Source of the DNA: Caecitellus pseudoparvulus
Lineage: Eukaryota > Bigyra: Bicosoecida
Length of the DNA: 64,000 nucleotides
Assembly: GCA_965644315.1 (NCBI GenBank)
Contig: CBFFRQ010000006.1
Location: forward strand, 62,001 to 126,000
Reading direction: 5' to 3'
Position 1 is the stretch's first letter. Each line of letters begins with the position of its first letter. Both the position numbers and the translations under genes were made by a program. The notes beneath the pieces are model-generated. The model saw only the letters and a program-made list of their open reading frames with translations. It was not told where the DNA came from and did not search any database. Positions 43,075 through 54,260 of the stretch are shown piece by piece.

Positions 43075-44091
43075 ATGCCACCCAAGGCGGTGCAGAAGCT
43101 AAAAGTGTTGTTCCTGCATGGGTTCACGCAGAATGCATCTCGTTTCCGTGCCAAAACCGGAGGTACGGCATCGTGCCCTGCGGAATTCGATGCGTCCACC
43201 CCGCAACAGTCCACCCTCCTGCCTGTCACAGCCATCCGGAAAGTGATCAAAGGGTGCTCACTGCACACATTCATGGATGCACCGTTCACACTGGACTCAA
43301 CATTCGGTGCTGACTTTGACGAGGGCCACTGGCTCACTCGCCTGCTGCGGGAAGAGGGAGACGCCGACGCCGAAGCAAGCCCCTCTGGCCTGCTCAGCTG
43401 GTTCTGGTTCGACTCCCTGGCCCACATGGGCGGCACAGGGAATGCGCTCGCTGCCGTACATGCCATGAACCGCGCAGAGGGGCCGTTTGACTGCATCCTG
43501 GGCTTCAGCCAAGGCGCCGCCGTCGCGGCAGCATACGCGTCGTACCTGAACGGCAGTCACCCCCCCACTGCCTGGCCCGTTCAAACTCAGGAAGACGGTG
43601 ACAGCCCAACCCTGCCCGCTCCAGAGCCTGAGCTGGCCCAAGCCCTGCGAGCTGTCATCCTCGTGGGCGGCTTCAAGCGGCCCGGCATCGCCATGGGCCC
43701 ACCAGGTGACTCGCTGGACACAGGTGACTCCGCCTCCCCGCCTGCGGCCGCGGCGGCGGCAGCTGATGCAGGCAGCGGGGCCGCTAGCCTGCTGCCTGTC
43801 GCATCCCTCCACATCACTGGGGCAGGTGACGACATCATCCCGCCCGCCATGTCGCTGCGCGTGGCGGCGTTTTTCGAGGGCGCTGACTCCAACGCAGCAA
43901 CGGATGCAGGCTCTGCAGAGGGCGAGCACCGCAGCACAGCGACGGTGCAGGGGGTGCCACATGGCCACCGCATCCTCACGCACCCAGGGGGGCACTACGT
44001 GCCCACCACCAAGCCGGTCCGTGACGCCATTCGAGCGTTTCTCAGAGATGTCCAGGCCGCCGCCAATGCTGCGAAATCAGATGCCAAGTGA
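43075..44091 (+). CDS. FSH1/OVCA2-family serine hydrolase
   Basis: The start is ATG 43075 (AACCATGCC); the same frame is open upstream only from a TTG. The product has 338 residues and an alpha/beta-hydrolase fold. It opens with VLFLHGFTQNASRFRAKTG, the oxyanion and strand-1 signature of the family. The nucleophile is Ser145 in GFSQGAA, the acid is probably Asp252 in GAGDDIIPP, and the base is His307 in HPGGHYVP. Relatives include yeast FSH1-3 and human OVCA2, cytosolic esterases acting on small or long-chain esters. It is longer than OVCA2 because of two low-complexity insertions, near residues 163-190 and 208-238 (poly-Ala). No intron is needed. The exact substrate is unknown. Confidence 0.88.
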   Translation: MPPKAVQKLKVLFLHGFTQNASRFRAKTGGTASCPAEFDASTPQQSTLLPVTAIRKVIKGCSLHTFMDAPFTLDSTFGADFDEGHWLTRLLREEGDADAEASPSGLLSWFWFDSLAHMGGTGNALAAVHAMNRAEGPFDCILGFSQGAAVAAAYASYLNGSHPPTAWPVQTQEDGDSPTLPAPEPELAQALRAVILVGGFKRPGIAMGPPGDSLDTGDSASPPAAAAAAADAGSGAASLLPVASLHITGAGDDIIPPAMSLRVAAFFEGADSNAATDAGSAEGEHRSTATVQGVPHGHRILTHPGGHYVPTTKPVRDAIRAFLRDVQAAANAAKSDAK

Positions 44092-44559
44092 ATGCTCACG
44101 AAAGCAGCACTGTAGATGGTTCTGCGCTGAATACATGTGGACAATACACCCCCATCGAAACCTTAGCCGTGACTTCGATGTCGTGTGAAGTGTTTGCTGG
44201 AAAGAATTTGAATGTTTTCACGGGAAAGATTGCTCAGCTGGACTTGTATGCTAGTTACGTAATTTCTCTTCGTGTCCTAGCGTAAATCTCCACAATCAAA
44301 TCGCAAATGCAATGGATTCCACTGGGGCAACGATCTCTACGAATCTCTACTGTCACCGGGTCTGTTTCCCTAGCCCTCTGAGCATGCTTGGCTTGGCAGT
44401 TTGAGTCAATTTCCGCACGAAACCAGCACATCTCCACTGCTTGCATCATTGAACGAGTGGGGGCCAAGGATCGCACACTGACTGTAGAGCTTTCGCCTGT
44501 CACTGCTGCAGGCAACGGCAGGGCGCGAGGATTTCTCCAGCGGAAGCAGCAGGCACAGC
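44092..44559. other. Intergenic stretch
   Basis: About 470 bases, more AT-rich than the surrounding genes, hold the 3' end of the hydrolase gene and the 5' region of the next plus-strand gene. I see no coding sequence or RNA gene in it. Confidence 0.4.
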
Positions 44560-44953
44560 ATGGCTGCGCCTGAGCCAACAGTGGTGCGCAGCTGCTTTGT
44601 GTACTGCGCGAGGGCCCTGCGCGAGCCACTCCACCCTCGAATGTTTATCACAGACGCTACTGCGAGACGATATTCAGGCAATTTTGAACCGCAACGCCGC
44701 CGTCATCCAGCAGTGGATGTCCGCCCAGCAAACTGCCGCCGCCGGTGGCGCCGATGCCGCTGCCGCGGTGGCTACTGGGGAACGGTGTGCCGCCGTGCTG
44801 CAGGCGTCGGTGGGGTTGCTGGCGAGGCTGCACGATGCTGATGGCGGGCTGGTCACCGTCCCGCTTAGCGAAGCGCAAGAGGTGTTGCCCGCCAGCGTGT
44901 ACGATTTGCGAGTCAAATCAGTGGTGCGCCCCGCCCCTGCTCCAGCTGACTAG
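44560..44953 (+). CDS. Small 107-residue helical protein, two exons
   Basis: An eight-codon first exon (44560-44583, MAAPEPTV) is followed by a 70-base intron with donor GTGCGC and acceptor ATCACAG. Exon 2 (44654-44953) reads TLLRDDIQAILNRNAAVIQQ and ends RPAPAPAD. The join is phase 0, and the intron matches others in the window in length and donor. The product is one or two amphipathic helices around an Ala-rich loop, then a Val/Leu-rich C-terminus with YDLRVKSVVRP. It is not recognised; its size and helices would fit a small complex subunit. The exon 1 assignment is less certain than exon 2. Confidence 0.55.
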
Positions 44954-45432
44954 GCCGCTTGTGCATCAACTTCAGGTTTCGGACACTCCCTCAGTCCCGT
45001 CTGCTTCCCGTAAATCATGCCTGCGTTGCTGGCCAGGTGCAAGCCAGAGCTGCATGATCATCTGTGAAGCCAGCATGTATGCAGAGTTGCCCAGTGCTGA
45101 AGTTGTGTTGGCCTGGACCAGTGCCTGTGCCCTGCCTGCCATATCGTTTCGTCAGCATTGCTGTGTGTCAATGACTGGCACCCCGTGCGTTGGTTCACCC
45201 GCGGTTTGGCGCAGCTCCTGCACCACTGCCTCAGCTGCGCATCAGTCCATGCAACGCGCAGGAAGCAAGAGGCTGCTGGGCCAAGCTGATGCGCACACAC
45301 AAGCTGTTCTTGTGCAATGCATCGTGTGTGTTTGCAAGGAGGTTTGCGTGGGGCAGTGCATTTCTGGCGTGATGGCGAGGCGTAGCAGGTGAACTGCTCC
45401 GCACACCATCAGCAGCCAGCACCGACTGAAGC
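44954..45432. other. Convergent intergenic stretch
   Basis: This lies between the 3' ends of the 107-residue protein gene (plus) and the small mitochondrial protein gene (minus). Only short frames without content are present. Confidence 0.35.
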
Positions 45433-45754
45433 TTAGCTGGGGGGAGTCCAGCGAGCGTACTGGGTGCTGTGGGCGAATGCCGTCACAGCAAGGCCGCCGG
45501 GGAGGACGACAAGGAAGATGGCCACTGTGCAGGGCGGCGAGACGAGCCAAGTGCGGAAGTGGAGCGCAGACGGAAACTCCGCACCGCGCCCACGCACGAG
45601 GGGCGCCGAGAGGGTTGTACTTCTCGGGTGTGAACATCTCAGCATGTCCCCCACGAGCAACTCGGGAGGTGGTGATGGCACGGCTCTGAACTGGCGCCGC
45701 CACTCGGGGAGCAGCGGTGGCAACCAGCCGGCTGGCAGCACGGGCGAGGGCCAT
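45433..45754 (-). CDS. 82-residue mitochondrial single-pass membrane protein
   Basis: Exon 1 (45754-45598) and exon 2 (45524-45433) flank a 73-base intron (donor GTGCGT, acceptor GCACAG). The join gives NPLGAP-L-AIFLVVLPGGLAVTAF and 82 residues. The first 35 residues are a typical mitochondrial presequence (Arg, Ala and Ser, no acids; SRAITTSR). A short matrix-side segment (HAEMFTPEKYNPLG) is followed by one membrane helix and a short polar C-terminus (AHSTQYARWTPPS). Size and layout resemble small nuclear-encoded subunits of cytochrome c oxidase or complex I, but I cannot assign one. Without splicing the helix is out of frame, which supports the intron. Confidence 0.7.
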
Positions 45755-46301
45755 GGTGGGCAGGTGGCTTGCAGCGGGAGAGCTCCACAACCAGGGGTGA
45801 AAGCGTCCTTTGATGATAGGTGTTTTGATTTGCCTCGCAGGGTTTTCAGTTCAGCTTCCCACGGCGTGCTTGTAGGGGTCTGCGTGGGGCAAGCTCCAGC
45901 AGCCTTTCGTGCGTACGCCATCACCGGAAGCCAAGCCGAGGCTGGGACGCCAGCTTCCCACCAGAAGATTCCTTGCAGGGGTTGCTCATAGCCGCGCAGA
46001 GTGCGTCAAAGTCAGAGGGGGGGCGCTCCTCGTGGGAAGGCTCATCCAACGCATCTCCCAAGGAGCAACACAAGGGTCAGGAAGGCTCGAACATGTATTT
46101 GACGTCCTATCCACGGAAGCTAACATGAACGTGGCTTCTTCGACAAACTTATGGTGTTGATCGGGAAGGCCTTCCCCGCTTAAACAGCTGCAGGGTGGCT
46201 GCACGTCCGCTTGGCGCTTGCAAACTAGCCCACTTTCGAGCAACGCCTCCATGGACACTGCCCACGTACACTGCTGCAGACAATACTCAATAGCAGTGCT
46301 C
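45755..46301. other. Intergenic stretch
   Basis: About 550 bases lie upstream of the small mitochondrial protein gene and downstream of the PAS protein gene, both on the minus strand. No convincing coding sequence or RNA gene is seen. Confidence 0.35.
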
Positions 46302-49300
46302 TCAGTCCCGTGCCTCGGCGACGTGCTCCACCAGCACCGCCTTCGCCAGCTCATGACTCTCCTCCGGCGTCCCCTCCAGACCCCAGTGCGGCACCGCCAA
46401 CAACAACGCACGACTCGCGTGCAGCTCCCGAACAGCCGTGCCCAGCCACCACTGCACCAGCCATGTCAGCACCACCAACAGCGCACACAGCATGAGCAAG
46501 ACGATGCGCATGCCTGCGACGGAGGCCTGCAGGGTGTTCTGGGCCTGGTTGCGCAGGAGGATGTCGCCGTGCCAGTAGGCATCCTCCAGGACCTGACGGC
46601 CGAGTGCGATGGCGGTGCGGAGCTCGGCGAGCATGTCAGGGTGCTGGTGCATGATGGCGTGGCCTGGGATGGGTGCGGTGGCCCACGCAGAGGTGTTGTC
46701 GGCGGCGGCGAGGGTGGTGAGGCGTGCCATGACAGCGTCACCGTGGGCGATCATGCGGAGGAGGCTTTGGAGGATGCCGCCGTTGGCGGGGACACCGTCG
46801 AAGGCAGTGGAGCAGTTTGTTTGGAAGGCAGGCGTGGGCACGCAGGCGTCTTGTGTGATGAGTGTCTCGAGGGGGGAACCGCGCACGAGGGCAGGGACGT
46901 CAACAGCGGTGCTGATGCCGATCTGGTCACGTGTTTGGCGTGACAAGCCGCGCACTTTCCCTCCATCGAGCAAGCGTGTGATGTGCTCAAGCGCTTCGTC
47001 AGCTTGCAGCTGGGCTTCAGAAATCTCTTTTTCAAGCTCAGATGGGCTTGTGACAAAGTATGGGGCCATGAGGAGGTGCTCCGTGTACTCGTGGGCGCCT
47101 TGCATGGATCGCACAAGCATGCGGTGTCGAGCAATCTCGTGAACGCTTTCTCCGAAGTCCAAGCTTGCGAATAGAAAAGCAAGGCCCAAGGTCAGCACTT
47201 GGGCAATCAGTGATGGCACCAAGACAGCTAGTAGCCCTCTGCTCATAAAGGTAGAACAGGCCCCGCCGCTGTCAATGCTGCGGTTTGCGCGTTTGTACTT
47301 CGGCTGCGGCTTGGGCTCCACAGGCTGTCGGGGGGCAACCTTTGCTGTCGCTCCATCGTCGTCGGCAGGGAATGGCGTCGGCTGTGGGTCTGGGATGTCA
47401 ATTGGCTGAGGCGCTGGAATCGTGTCAGCTGAACCCTTGGCTTCTCCGGCCAACTGAACTCGGCCCTGCTCTGCCCGAGGTGGGGGCACGGCTTCCACAA
47501 GCTCGCTGGCAGCCCTGGTGTCACTGATTTCGCTATGCGTCCGGCTTCGGGCCACGGGCTCCTGCGGGAGGAACATTGTGCTTCCATCAGCTTCTTCTGG
47601 AAGTGCGACTGGCACACTTGTGGCCCCTCGACTCTTTGCCTCGTCGCTCTCTTCGGTCGACGTTGCAGTCTCCGGAGCCCCAACACTGAGAGGAGGTGAG
47701 CTGATAGGATTCACACTAACTGACTGTGACCGGTAGTCTGTTGCATCTTGAGCGGAGCCCCAAGTGGGCAGGCGTCCCGGCTCTCCGGCTTGAGATGCTC
47801 GACGAGGCTCGCGTGCTGTTGATCCCAGAACGCGAAGCGACGATGGCCTCGGTGGGCCCGCCCCGAGGGGGTGCAGTGGGCGCGTGATCCTAACTTGCAG
47901 CTGCTGTGCAGAGGGGCCTCGAGCCTTACTGCCATCGTCTGATGAGTCATCGCTCCACTCGGAATGGGAGTCGCCTATGCCGATGTTGTAGTCTGCGCCT
48001 TCTTCCTCCACTTCAGCCCGGTTTTGGAGAAGGCGCACTGCAAGTGCCCTTGCAGCACCGAACGCCTCTTCAATGGCTTTTTCGGGGACCTCGTGTAGGA
48101 TGTGCACTGGTTCCTTTACCTGTTTCGCGAGAGCACGGAGGGAGGTGGCCACGCTGCTGCCTACCGTGCAAATGAAGATGATTACCAGGCAGACGAAGCC
48201 AAGGGCCAAGTACAAGAGCAGCTGGGTCTCAAACAGGTTAATCCCAGCAATATACACTGCGAGAAGCTCCATTTGAGCCTCGACAGCTCCGGCGTGCAGG
48301 TTCCGGTACAGCTCGCGGCCAGCCGCGGAGGTGGCTACCTGGGTGCTGTTGCTGTCAACGCGCCCAACAAGCTGGCGCAGGAGCTGCACTGAGGTTTCCC
48401 CAACTTCAAAGGGGCTGAGAAGCCGCAAGTCAGTGCGTGTGTTGATGCGCTGGAGCTCCGACTCATCCACGGTGTCTACGAGAAACCAAGGCACGACGCG
48501 CTGAGTTGGGTATCTCAGCTGACCATCCTGCAAAAGGTCCGCATACGCCTTCTGAACGGTTCGAACAGTGGTGTTGTGGTCTGGAATACTCAAGTCCCTA
48601 CCAAGGACAACCTCAGGATCCCGGCCTTCAGCTCGCACGAGCACCTCCGTTTGGACTCGCAAGCTGCGACTTGCTTCGTTGAGAACGTTCGTTGAGCGCT
48701 GCAGAGACGCCAACAAAACTGGCAGCTCTGCAAAGTTATCATCCCTTGGCTCAACACAGAGCCCAGTTTCACACATTTCGAGGCGCTGCAAGGAGCTCTG
48801 TGTCCAGAGACTGGAGTGAATGACGTTTGAGCCTGCCCACACACTTTGACTCCCCTCCCGGATGACCGACGCTGTCTGCTGGTACCCCCACAAAGCAAAC
48901 ACCAAGGAGCACGAGACGAGAAGAGCGTTTGCAGCAACAACGGATGCCATAATGATGCAGGTGTTCCAGCTCCAACGCGCACTCCTCTTGCACCCACACC
49001 ACCGACTGCGCATGCCCTTCGCAGACAGCAAGTGCCCCAGGCCACCCACCACCTGTGCATGCGTCAGCTTGCCGTCGTCCGCTGCACCCATCTCCACCAG
49101 GGCTGCAGCAGGGGAGGAGTCGTCCAGCTGCACCACCAGAGGCGCGGCCTCCTCACCATCAGTGTCCGGTGCAGCGGCAGAGGTGGTGCGGGAGTGCTTG
49201 GAGGTGACGCTGGCGGAGCGAGCAGCGGGAGGCAGAGGCGAGGCCAGGGCTGAGCGGACTCCAGGGCTGTGTGGACTACTGCCTCCTGCTGCAGCGGAGC

Positions 49301-52300
49301 CGTCAAGCATGACGCCGCCACCGACGCCGCTGGTGATGATTTGCAAGGACATGAGGTACTGCTGGGGTGCCCGGCGCCCCATGTGGGCCCACTGCAGAGG
49401 CTGCAAGTGCACCATGACACCTGTTTCACTGCCGTCCCGTGTGCGCAGTGTGGCCCGGACAGCTGGCAGGCTGCCAGTGCTGTGGCGTGCCGTGAGTGCG
49501 GCCTCCTGCAGGGCACTGCGGAGGGCGGCCTGTCCACCGTCAGCTCCGTGTGCAGGCAGCAGGAGCTGGCGCATGACAGTGACGGCTTCCGTAGCGAAGT
49601 CGTCGTGGTTGAGGTCGGTGTGGTACTGGAAGGACTCGCAGGCTGCCTCCACGACGAGGTCCTGCCACTTGCCGGCACGGCTGGCGCCCACTGGCACCAT
49701 GCCTGGCTCATCGGTGGGGGGGGCGGGGCCGCCAGGCTGGAAGGCAGGCGCGGCAGCGTCAGTGCGCTGTGCTGCCTGTGCCTTGCGCTGGGGCTTGACC
49801 AGCACCAGGAGCGTGTCACGGGGCGTGATGGGGCGCAGGAGCATGTGCAGGCGTGAGGTGGCGGCATCCTGGAGGGAGCGTGGGAGGGCCTGTCCAGAGT
49901 GTTCCGTGAGGATGGCCATGATCTGCAGGGCGCGGCGACTGTCCTGCCAGCCCAGCCAGACCTGGAAGCGGCCCAGGCGCAGCTGCATGTGGCCGGGCGC
50001 CGCACGCGCCTCCTCTGCATCCCTGTCGACGCTGGCGAAGGTGTGGCGGATGGAGGCGGCGAAGTCGTCCCCGACACCCAGCGGGAACAGTGTGGGCAGG
50101 GTGGCAGCCAGGACATCCCGGCGGTCCCGCCCCAGCACCTCGCACGCTGCGGCCGAGCACTCCATGACCACCATGGTGCCATCACGGTCCAGGTTGACGC
50201 TCAGTGTGGCATCTGCGCCGGTGATGTCAGGTGTGGCGTCCAGTGCGTTGCCGAGGCGCAGGCGGCCAGCGGACGCCGAGATGCTCTGCAGGGTCTCTTC
50301 GGCTGCTGTGAGTGCCCTGTCGGCTTTCTCCTGCAGCACGGTGCCCTCTGCCTGCATGCCCAGCACCTGGCTGTGCAGCTGTGCGCTGAGGCGCAGGAGC
50401 TGAGGGTGGGCCTGCTGCAGCTTGCGCGTGGTGCTGACGAGGTGTGTGGCGGCGCGGCAGTCCGCGACCCATGTGACGGCGAGGTCACGCACGACGCTGA
50501 GTGCGGCGCCCTTGTCCACCGCTGTCAGCACGGCAGCCTTGCTGGCAGCGGCCTTGCCCACGGCGCGCTGCAGGCGCAGGAGGGAGGCACGCAGGAGCTG
50601 GCGGTGCAGGGGCGTGGCTGTGACAGCCCGGCCCTTGCCGTGCCCTGTGCCGCTGTTGCTGCTGTGAGTGCTGCCTGTCGTGACGCTGCGTGCGTCGCCC
50701 ATGGCGATGGCGACAAATGTCTTGTTGAGGCGCGCGCCAGCTTCAGCTTCCCGTGCGCCGAGCTTGACGCGGATGGCCATGAGGAGGCGGAAGGCGACGA
50801 GGCGGCGGTCCAGCTCCAGCCTGCTGCTGGCGGTGAGGGCGGCGTGGATGTGGTGCAGGGCACGGTTGAGGCTCTGTGCTTGTGCGAAGACGCGCTCGGA
50901 GCCGGCCAAGTACACTTCGGCTGCGACGAGCTGGACGATGGCGTCGTTGGGCCAGCGTTTGGTGGCACGTGCCATGATGACGGCGGCGATGCGGAGCGCC
51001 CTGTGGAAGGGCGGCGTGTCGGCATCATCGGGGGGGGGCGCGATGCCAGCGGCGCTTTCGACGGCTGTGAGGGAGCGCATGGTGGGGTCTGCTTCCTCGC
51101 CGCCGCCGACAATGCTGGTGGAGAGTTTGAGGACTTCAGTGGTGAGAGCGAGGGCTTTGGCTGGGACATTCTGGGAAGTGGGCCGTGTCAGCAGCAACGA
51201 CTCCCGGTAAGCTCGAATTTTGAAGGCGATGAATGTGCCAGCAAATGCGGCAGCCGCGCCGGTCACAGTTGAAAAGGCATCAAGCGCCCCCGGTGCCCGT
51301 ACATCGATGCGGGCCACGACCAGCACAAGGTGACCCACAGCTGTGATGGCGGCGGCGATGCGTGCCGCGCAGTCGACGAGCTCCACCTGTGTGCTTGTCT
51401 GCGTCGGCACAGGGCAGGGGCGCATGGTGTGTGAGGAGGAAGTGCGGCGGAGAGGGGGAGACGCACTCGAGTGGACCATGCTGCGAGGCGTGCGGCAGCG
51501 GCACCAATGAGGGCAGCAGTGGCGAGGGCGAGGTTCTCCACTGGTCTCGCTGAGTCATCTTGATTGAAGTCGACAGAGAGTGTGGACAGCAAGAAGGTGC
51601 TGGCAGCCACGAAGAGGACGTGCTCAGCAGCTTGAAGTCGACCTGCGAGCAAACAGCAGCAAATTGTGTACAGGAACGGATCATTGGGGGTTGCGCGGAC
51701 CCTCGCGGTGGTGGCGCTCAGCAGTCAGCTGGGTGTTTGCCAGCAGGGGTTGGAGTTGCACTCGAGCGTCAAGGTTGCACGTACACGAAAGGATGGAAAG
51801 CGGGGCGCCGAGGATGGGAGCCATGAAGCCGATGTTCCCAAGCAACACAAAGATAAACACTGCGGCATTCCCAAGCCCGATGATGAGCTGGCCTGCCAGC
51901 AGTGCTGACTCGGGCAGGGTGCTGGGGTTGGAGACGGCGCTGATGGGAATGATGAGGGCTCCAAACACCTCTGTCACAGTGCCCACAAACAGAAGCGCTG
52001 AAGAGGGCAAGAAGATGTTTTGGGCTACCAGGGCGTTGTGCTGCGTCTCAGGGCGCCTGTGAAGCCAGCGATGCAGGGGTGTTGGCGCAGCGTGCATCGG
52101 GGGCTGCGAGGTGGAGTTTGCGTACCGAAGGGCGAGGAGCGCGCACAAGAACAAGGCGCCACTCAGGGCCAGCGCCAGCACCCAGAAGAACTCCAGGACG
52201 CCAGCACTCCTGTTCTCACGAACAAGGGGAAGGAGAGTAAGGAAGGACAGCGCACGCCCCAGGGGGGGCGTGCTGGCGCTGATGCCTGACGAGGCAGCTG

Positions 52301-52472
52301 ACGTGAGCTCCACCAACGCGTGCACCTGCACTGCAGCAATGACGGCGGCCAAAGTCCGGAGCCAGCCCGGGACCAGGATCGGAAGGGCTGCTATCTTGTG
52401 TAAAAAGCCTTCCAACGTGTGTAGGACAGCAGGTGGAGCGTCAGCAGTGCCCGCACGCGACAGCGAAGCCAT
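46302..52472 (-). CDS. Tiny-macrocysts (TmcB/TmcC)-like multi-pass PAS-domain protein
   Basis: Three exons, 52472-51785, 51642-51467 and 51386-46302, give 1982 residues. Introns of 142 bases (donor GTACGT) and 80 bases (donor GTGCGT) join ...PLSILS-C-RLQAAEHVLF and ...AAWSTR-VELVDCAARI in frame. The first 340 residues hold several membrane helices. A helical, TPR-like region follows. A PAS domain lies at about 670-770 (NLDRDGTMVVMECSAAACEVLGRDR). Two further pairs of membrane helices (about 1091-1116 with 1329-1361, and 1673-1700 with 1915-1937) each enclose a helical extracytoplasmic segment of 210-230 residues. This order matches the tiny macrocysts family of Dictyostelium and the large PAS proteins of ciliates. 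It is probably a membrane sensor; the ligand is unknown. The frame starting at 51479 is an artefact of unspliced intron 2. Confidence 0.8.
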
Positions 52473-52854
52473 GTTTGCGTTGGGCTGTGGGAGACAGCTC
52501 CCTCTCCGCAATAGGTGCGGGCTTGTACCCGGGAAGGGTGGTTGGGACGAGCTCCTTGTAGCAGGATGGGGCAGGGCGCATCAAACACACTGGAGAGAGA
52601 TGAAGAAGTAATGTAATGTTATTGAGAGTGCGGTTTTGTGCGCCAAGCGTGTACATGGAAGGGCTCGGGAAAGGGGGGGGTGCAGCAGCGAGCCTGCCTG
52701 CATGTGACGTCACATGATGCCCGGCCAGCACGTACCTATTGGTCGGGCCCAGCCCCTGCGGCACTTCCTGGGGCTCTGCACGGGGCGAAAGCGGGAAAGT
52801 ACATTGCTAGGCGTTTTCCTAGGTTGTAGCCCTCGTCCTTGCCAAGGTGTGGGC
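52473..52854. other. Intergenic stretch
   Basis: About 380 bases lie between two minus-strand genes: the 5' side of the PAS protein gene and the 3' side of the cysteine synthase gene. Only short frames are present; no motif stands out. Confidence 0.35.
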
Positions 52855-54099
52855 TCACGCAGCACGTGGGGACGGGTGCGTCTTGGAGAAGCGCAAGGCT
52901 TCCTCGGCGTCGGGCAACGAGCCGCGGGCGCCTGCGTGGGCAACCTCCGCGAGGCCCTTGCGCAGCAGGTACTCGTCATTGTAGATCGTGCTGCGGTACC
53001 TATCCCCTCCGTCGCAGAGAATGGTGACCACAGTGTGCCCTGGCCCTAGCTGGCGAGCTGTGAGGAAGGCACCGACAACGTTCATGGCCGCCGCAGGCCC
53101 CACGAAGACGCCCTCTTGGGACAGCAGGAAGTGCGCCATTTGCACGGCGTCCTCATCCCTCACAGCCAGGGCGCTGGAGATGAGGGGCTGTGCCACGTCG
53201 AAGCCCAGCGTGTGCCTGCCCGTCCCGATGCCTTCCGTGATGGTGGAGCCTGGCAGAGCCCGGAATTGGCCTGTTTCCAGCAGCCCCTTCAGGCTCGAGC
53301 CGGGGGGATCCACCAGCACCATCTTCACGCCCGGCTTGGCTTCCGCGAAGAAGGCAGACAGCCCGCCGATGGTGCCGCCTGTCCCAGAGGCCAGCGCGAT
53401 GGCATCCACGTCGCCGCCCGTCTGGGCAAGGATTTCCGGCCCCGTGCCGCCAAAGTGAGCCTGCCAGTTGGCGGCATTCTGGAACTGGTCCGTCCACACG
53501 GCGCCTGGCGTCTTGGCGGCGATGCGGCTGGCTTCGTGGTAGAAGTGCCGCGGGTCGGAGAATGGGACGGATGGGCACTCCACCAGCTCCGCGCCAAACA
53601 GGCGCATGGAGGCTTTCTTCTCTTCGGTGATGCGGTCGGGCACAGTCAAAATGCAGCGATATCCCGCGCTGCGTGCCACGAGTGCAAGGGCCAGCCCCGT
53701 GTTCCCTCCAGTGCCCTCCACAATAATGCCTGCTGCTGCTCGGTCTTTTGTAGCCGGGTGCAGCTTTCCTGCTGCCTCAGCCGCTGCCACCATGCTCACA
53801 GCAGCACGGTCCTTGACACTGCCTCCAGGATTCATGTACTCTGCCTTGCCAAGAATCCTGCACCCCGTCGCCGCTGAGAGGCTCCGCAGCTCTGTGTGTG
53901 GCGCGGCGTCGGAGTTTCACGTGAAACTCCTGCGGCTCTCGCCGACGGAGCGAGACGCACCAATGAGTGGGGTGTTGCCCACTGCTCCGGCAAAGGAGGT
54001 GGCCACTGGAGGAGCTCCATATCCTCCATCTGCCAAGGCTGGGCACCCGATGGCTGCAGCAAGGCCAACAGCACCCACTCCTGCTGCCCTGCGCAGCAT
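52855..54099 (-). CDS. Cysteine synthase-like PLP enzyme (fungal mitochondrial type)
   Basis: Exon 1 (54099-53961) and exon 2 (53891-52855) flank a 69-base intron (donor GTGCGT, acceptor CACACAG). The join makes VGNTPLI-E-LRSLSAATGCR and 391 residues. Fold-type II PLP signatures are present: Lys73 in NPGGSVKDRA forms the Schiff base, GTGGNTG is the substrate loop, and SGTGGT binds the PLP phosphate. The TDQFQNAANWQAHFGGTGPEI region and the DPPGS and TEGIG motifs match the fungal second cysteine synthase group (yeast YGR012W type) better than plant or bacterial CysK. It probably uses O-acetylserine or a related substrate with sulfide. The N-terminus (MLRRAAGVGAVGLAAAIG) looks like an organelle-targeting or membrane-anchoring leader. 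Confidence 0.9.
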
Positions 54100-54260
54100 G
54101 CTCGCTGAGTGCGGCAGAGGCAAGTCGAGGGACTCTCGGAGACCCGGCAGAGGAGCCCGTGAGCGTCACTGGAGCAAACAAGTTCAAAATAAAGAGCTGG
54201 AATAATAACTGGCGTTTTTATTCTTGAAGCAGGCGTGGCGATGCGAACAGTGACTGCCAC

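Noticed and set aside
48862-50403. 513-codon plus-strand open frame
   Set aside because: It is a shadow of the PAS protein gene, low-complexity and without domains.
51387-51479. ATG at 51479 as the start of the PAS protein
   Set aside because: That stretch lies in an intron and the end of the preceding exon. The spliced model adds an N-terminal membrane domain and keeps frame.
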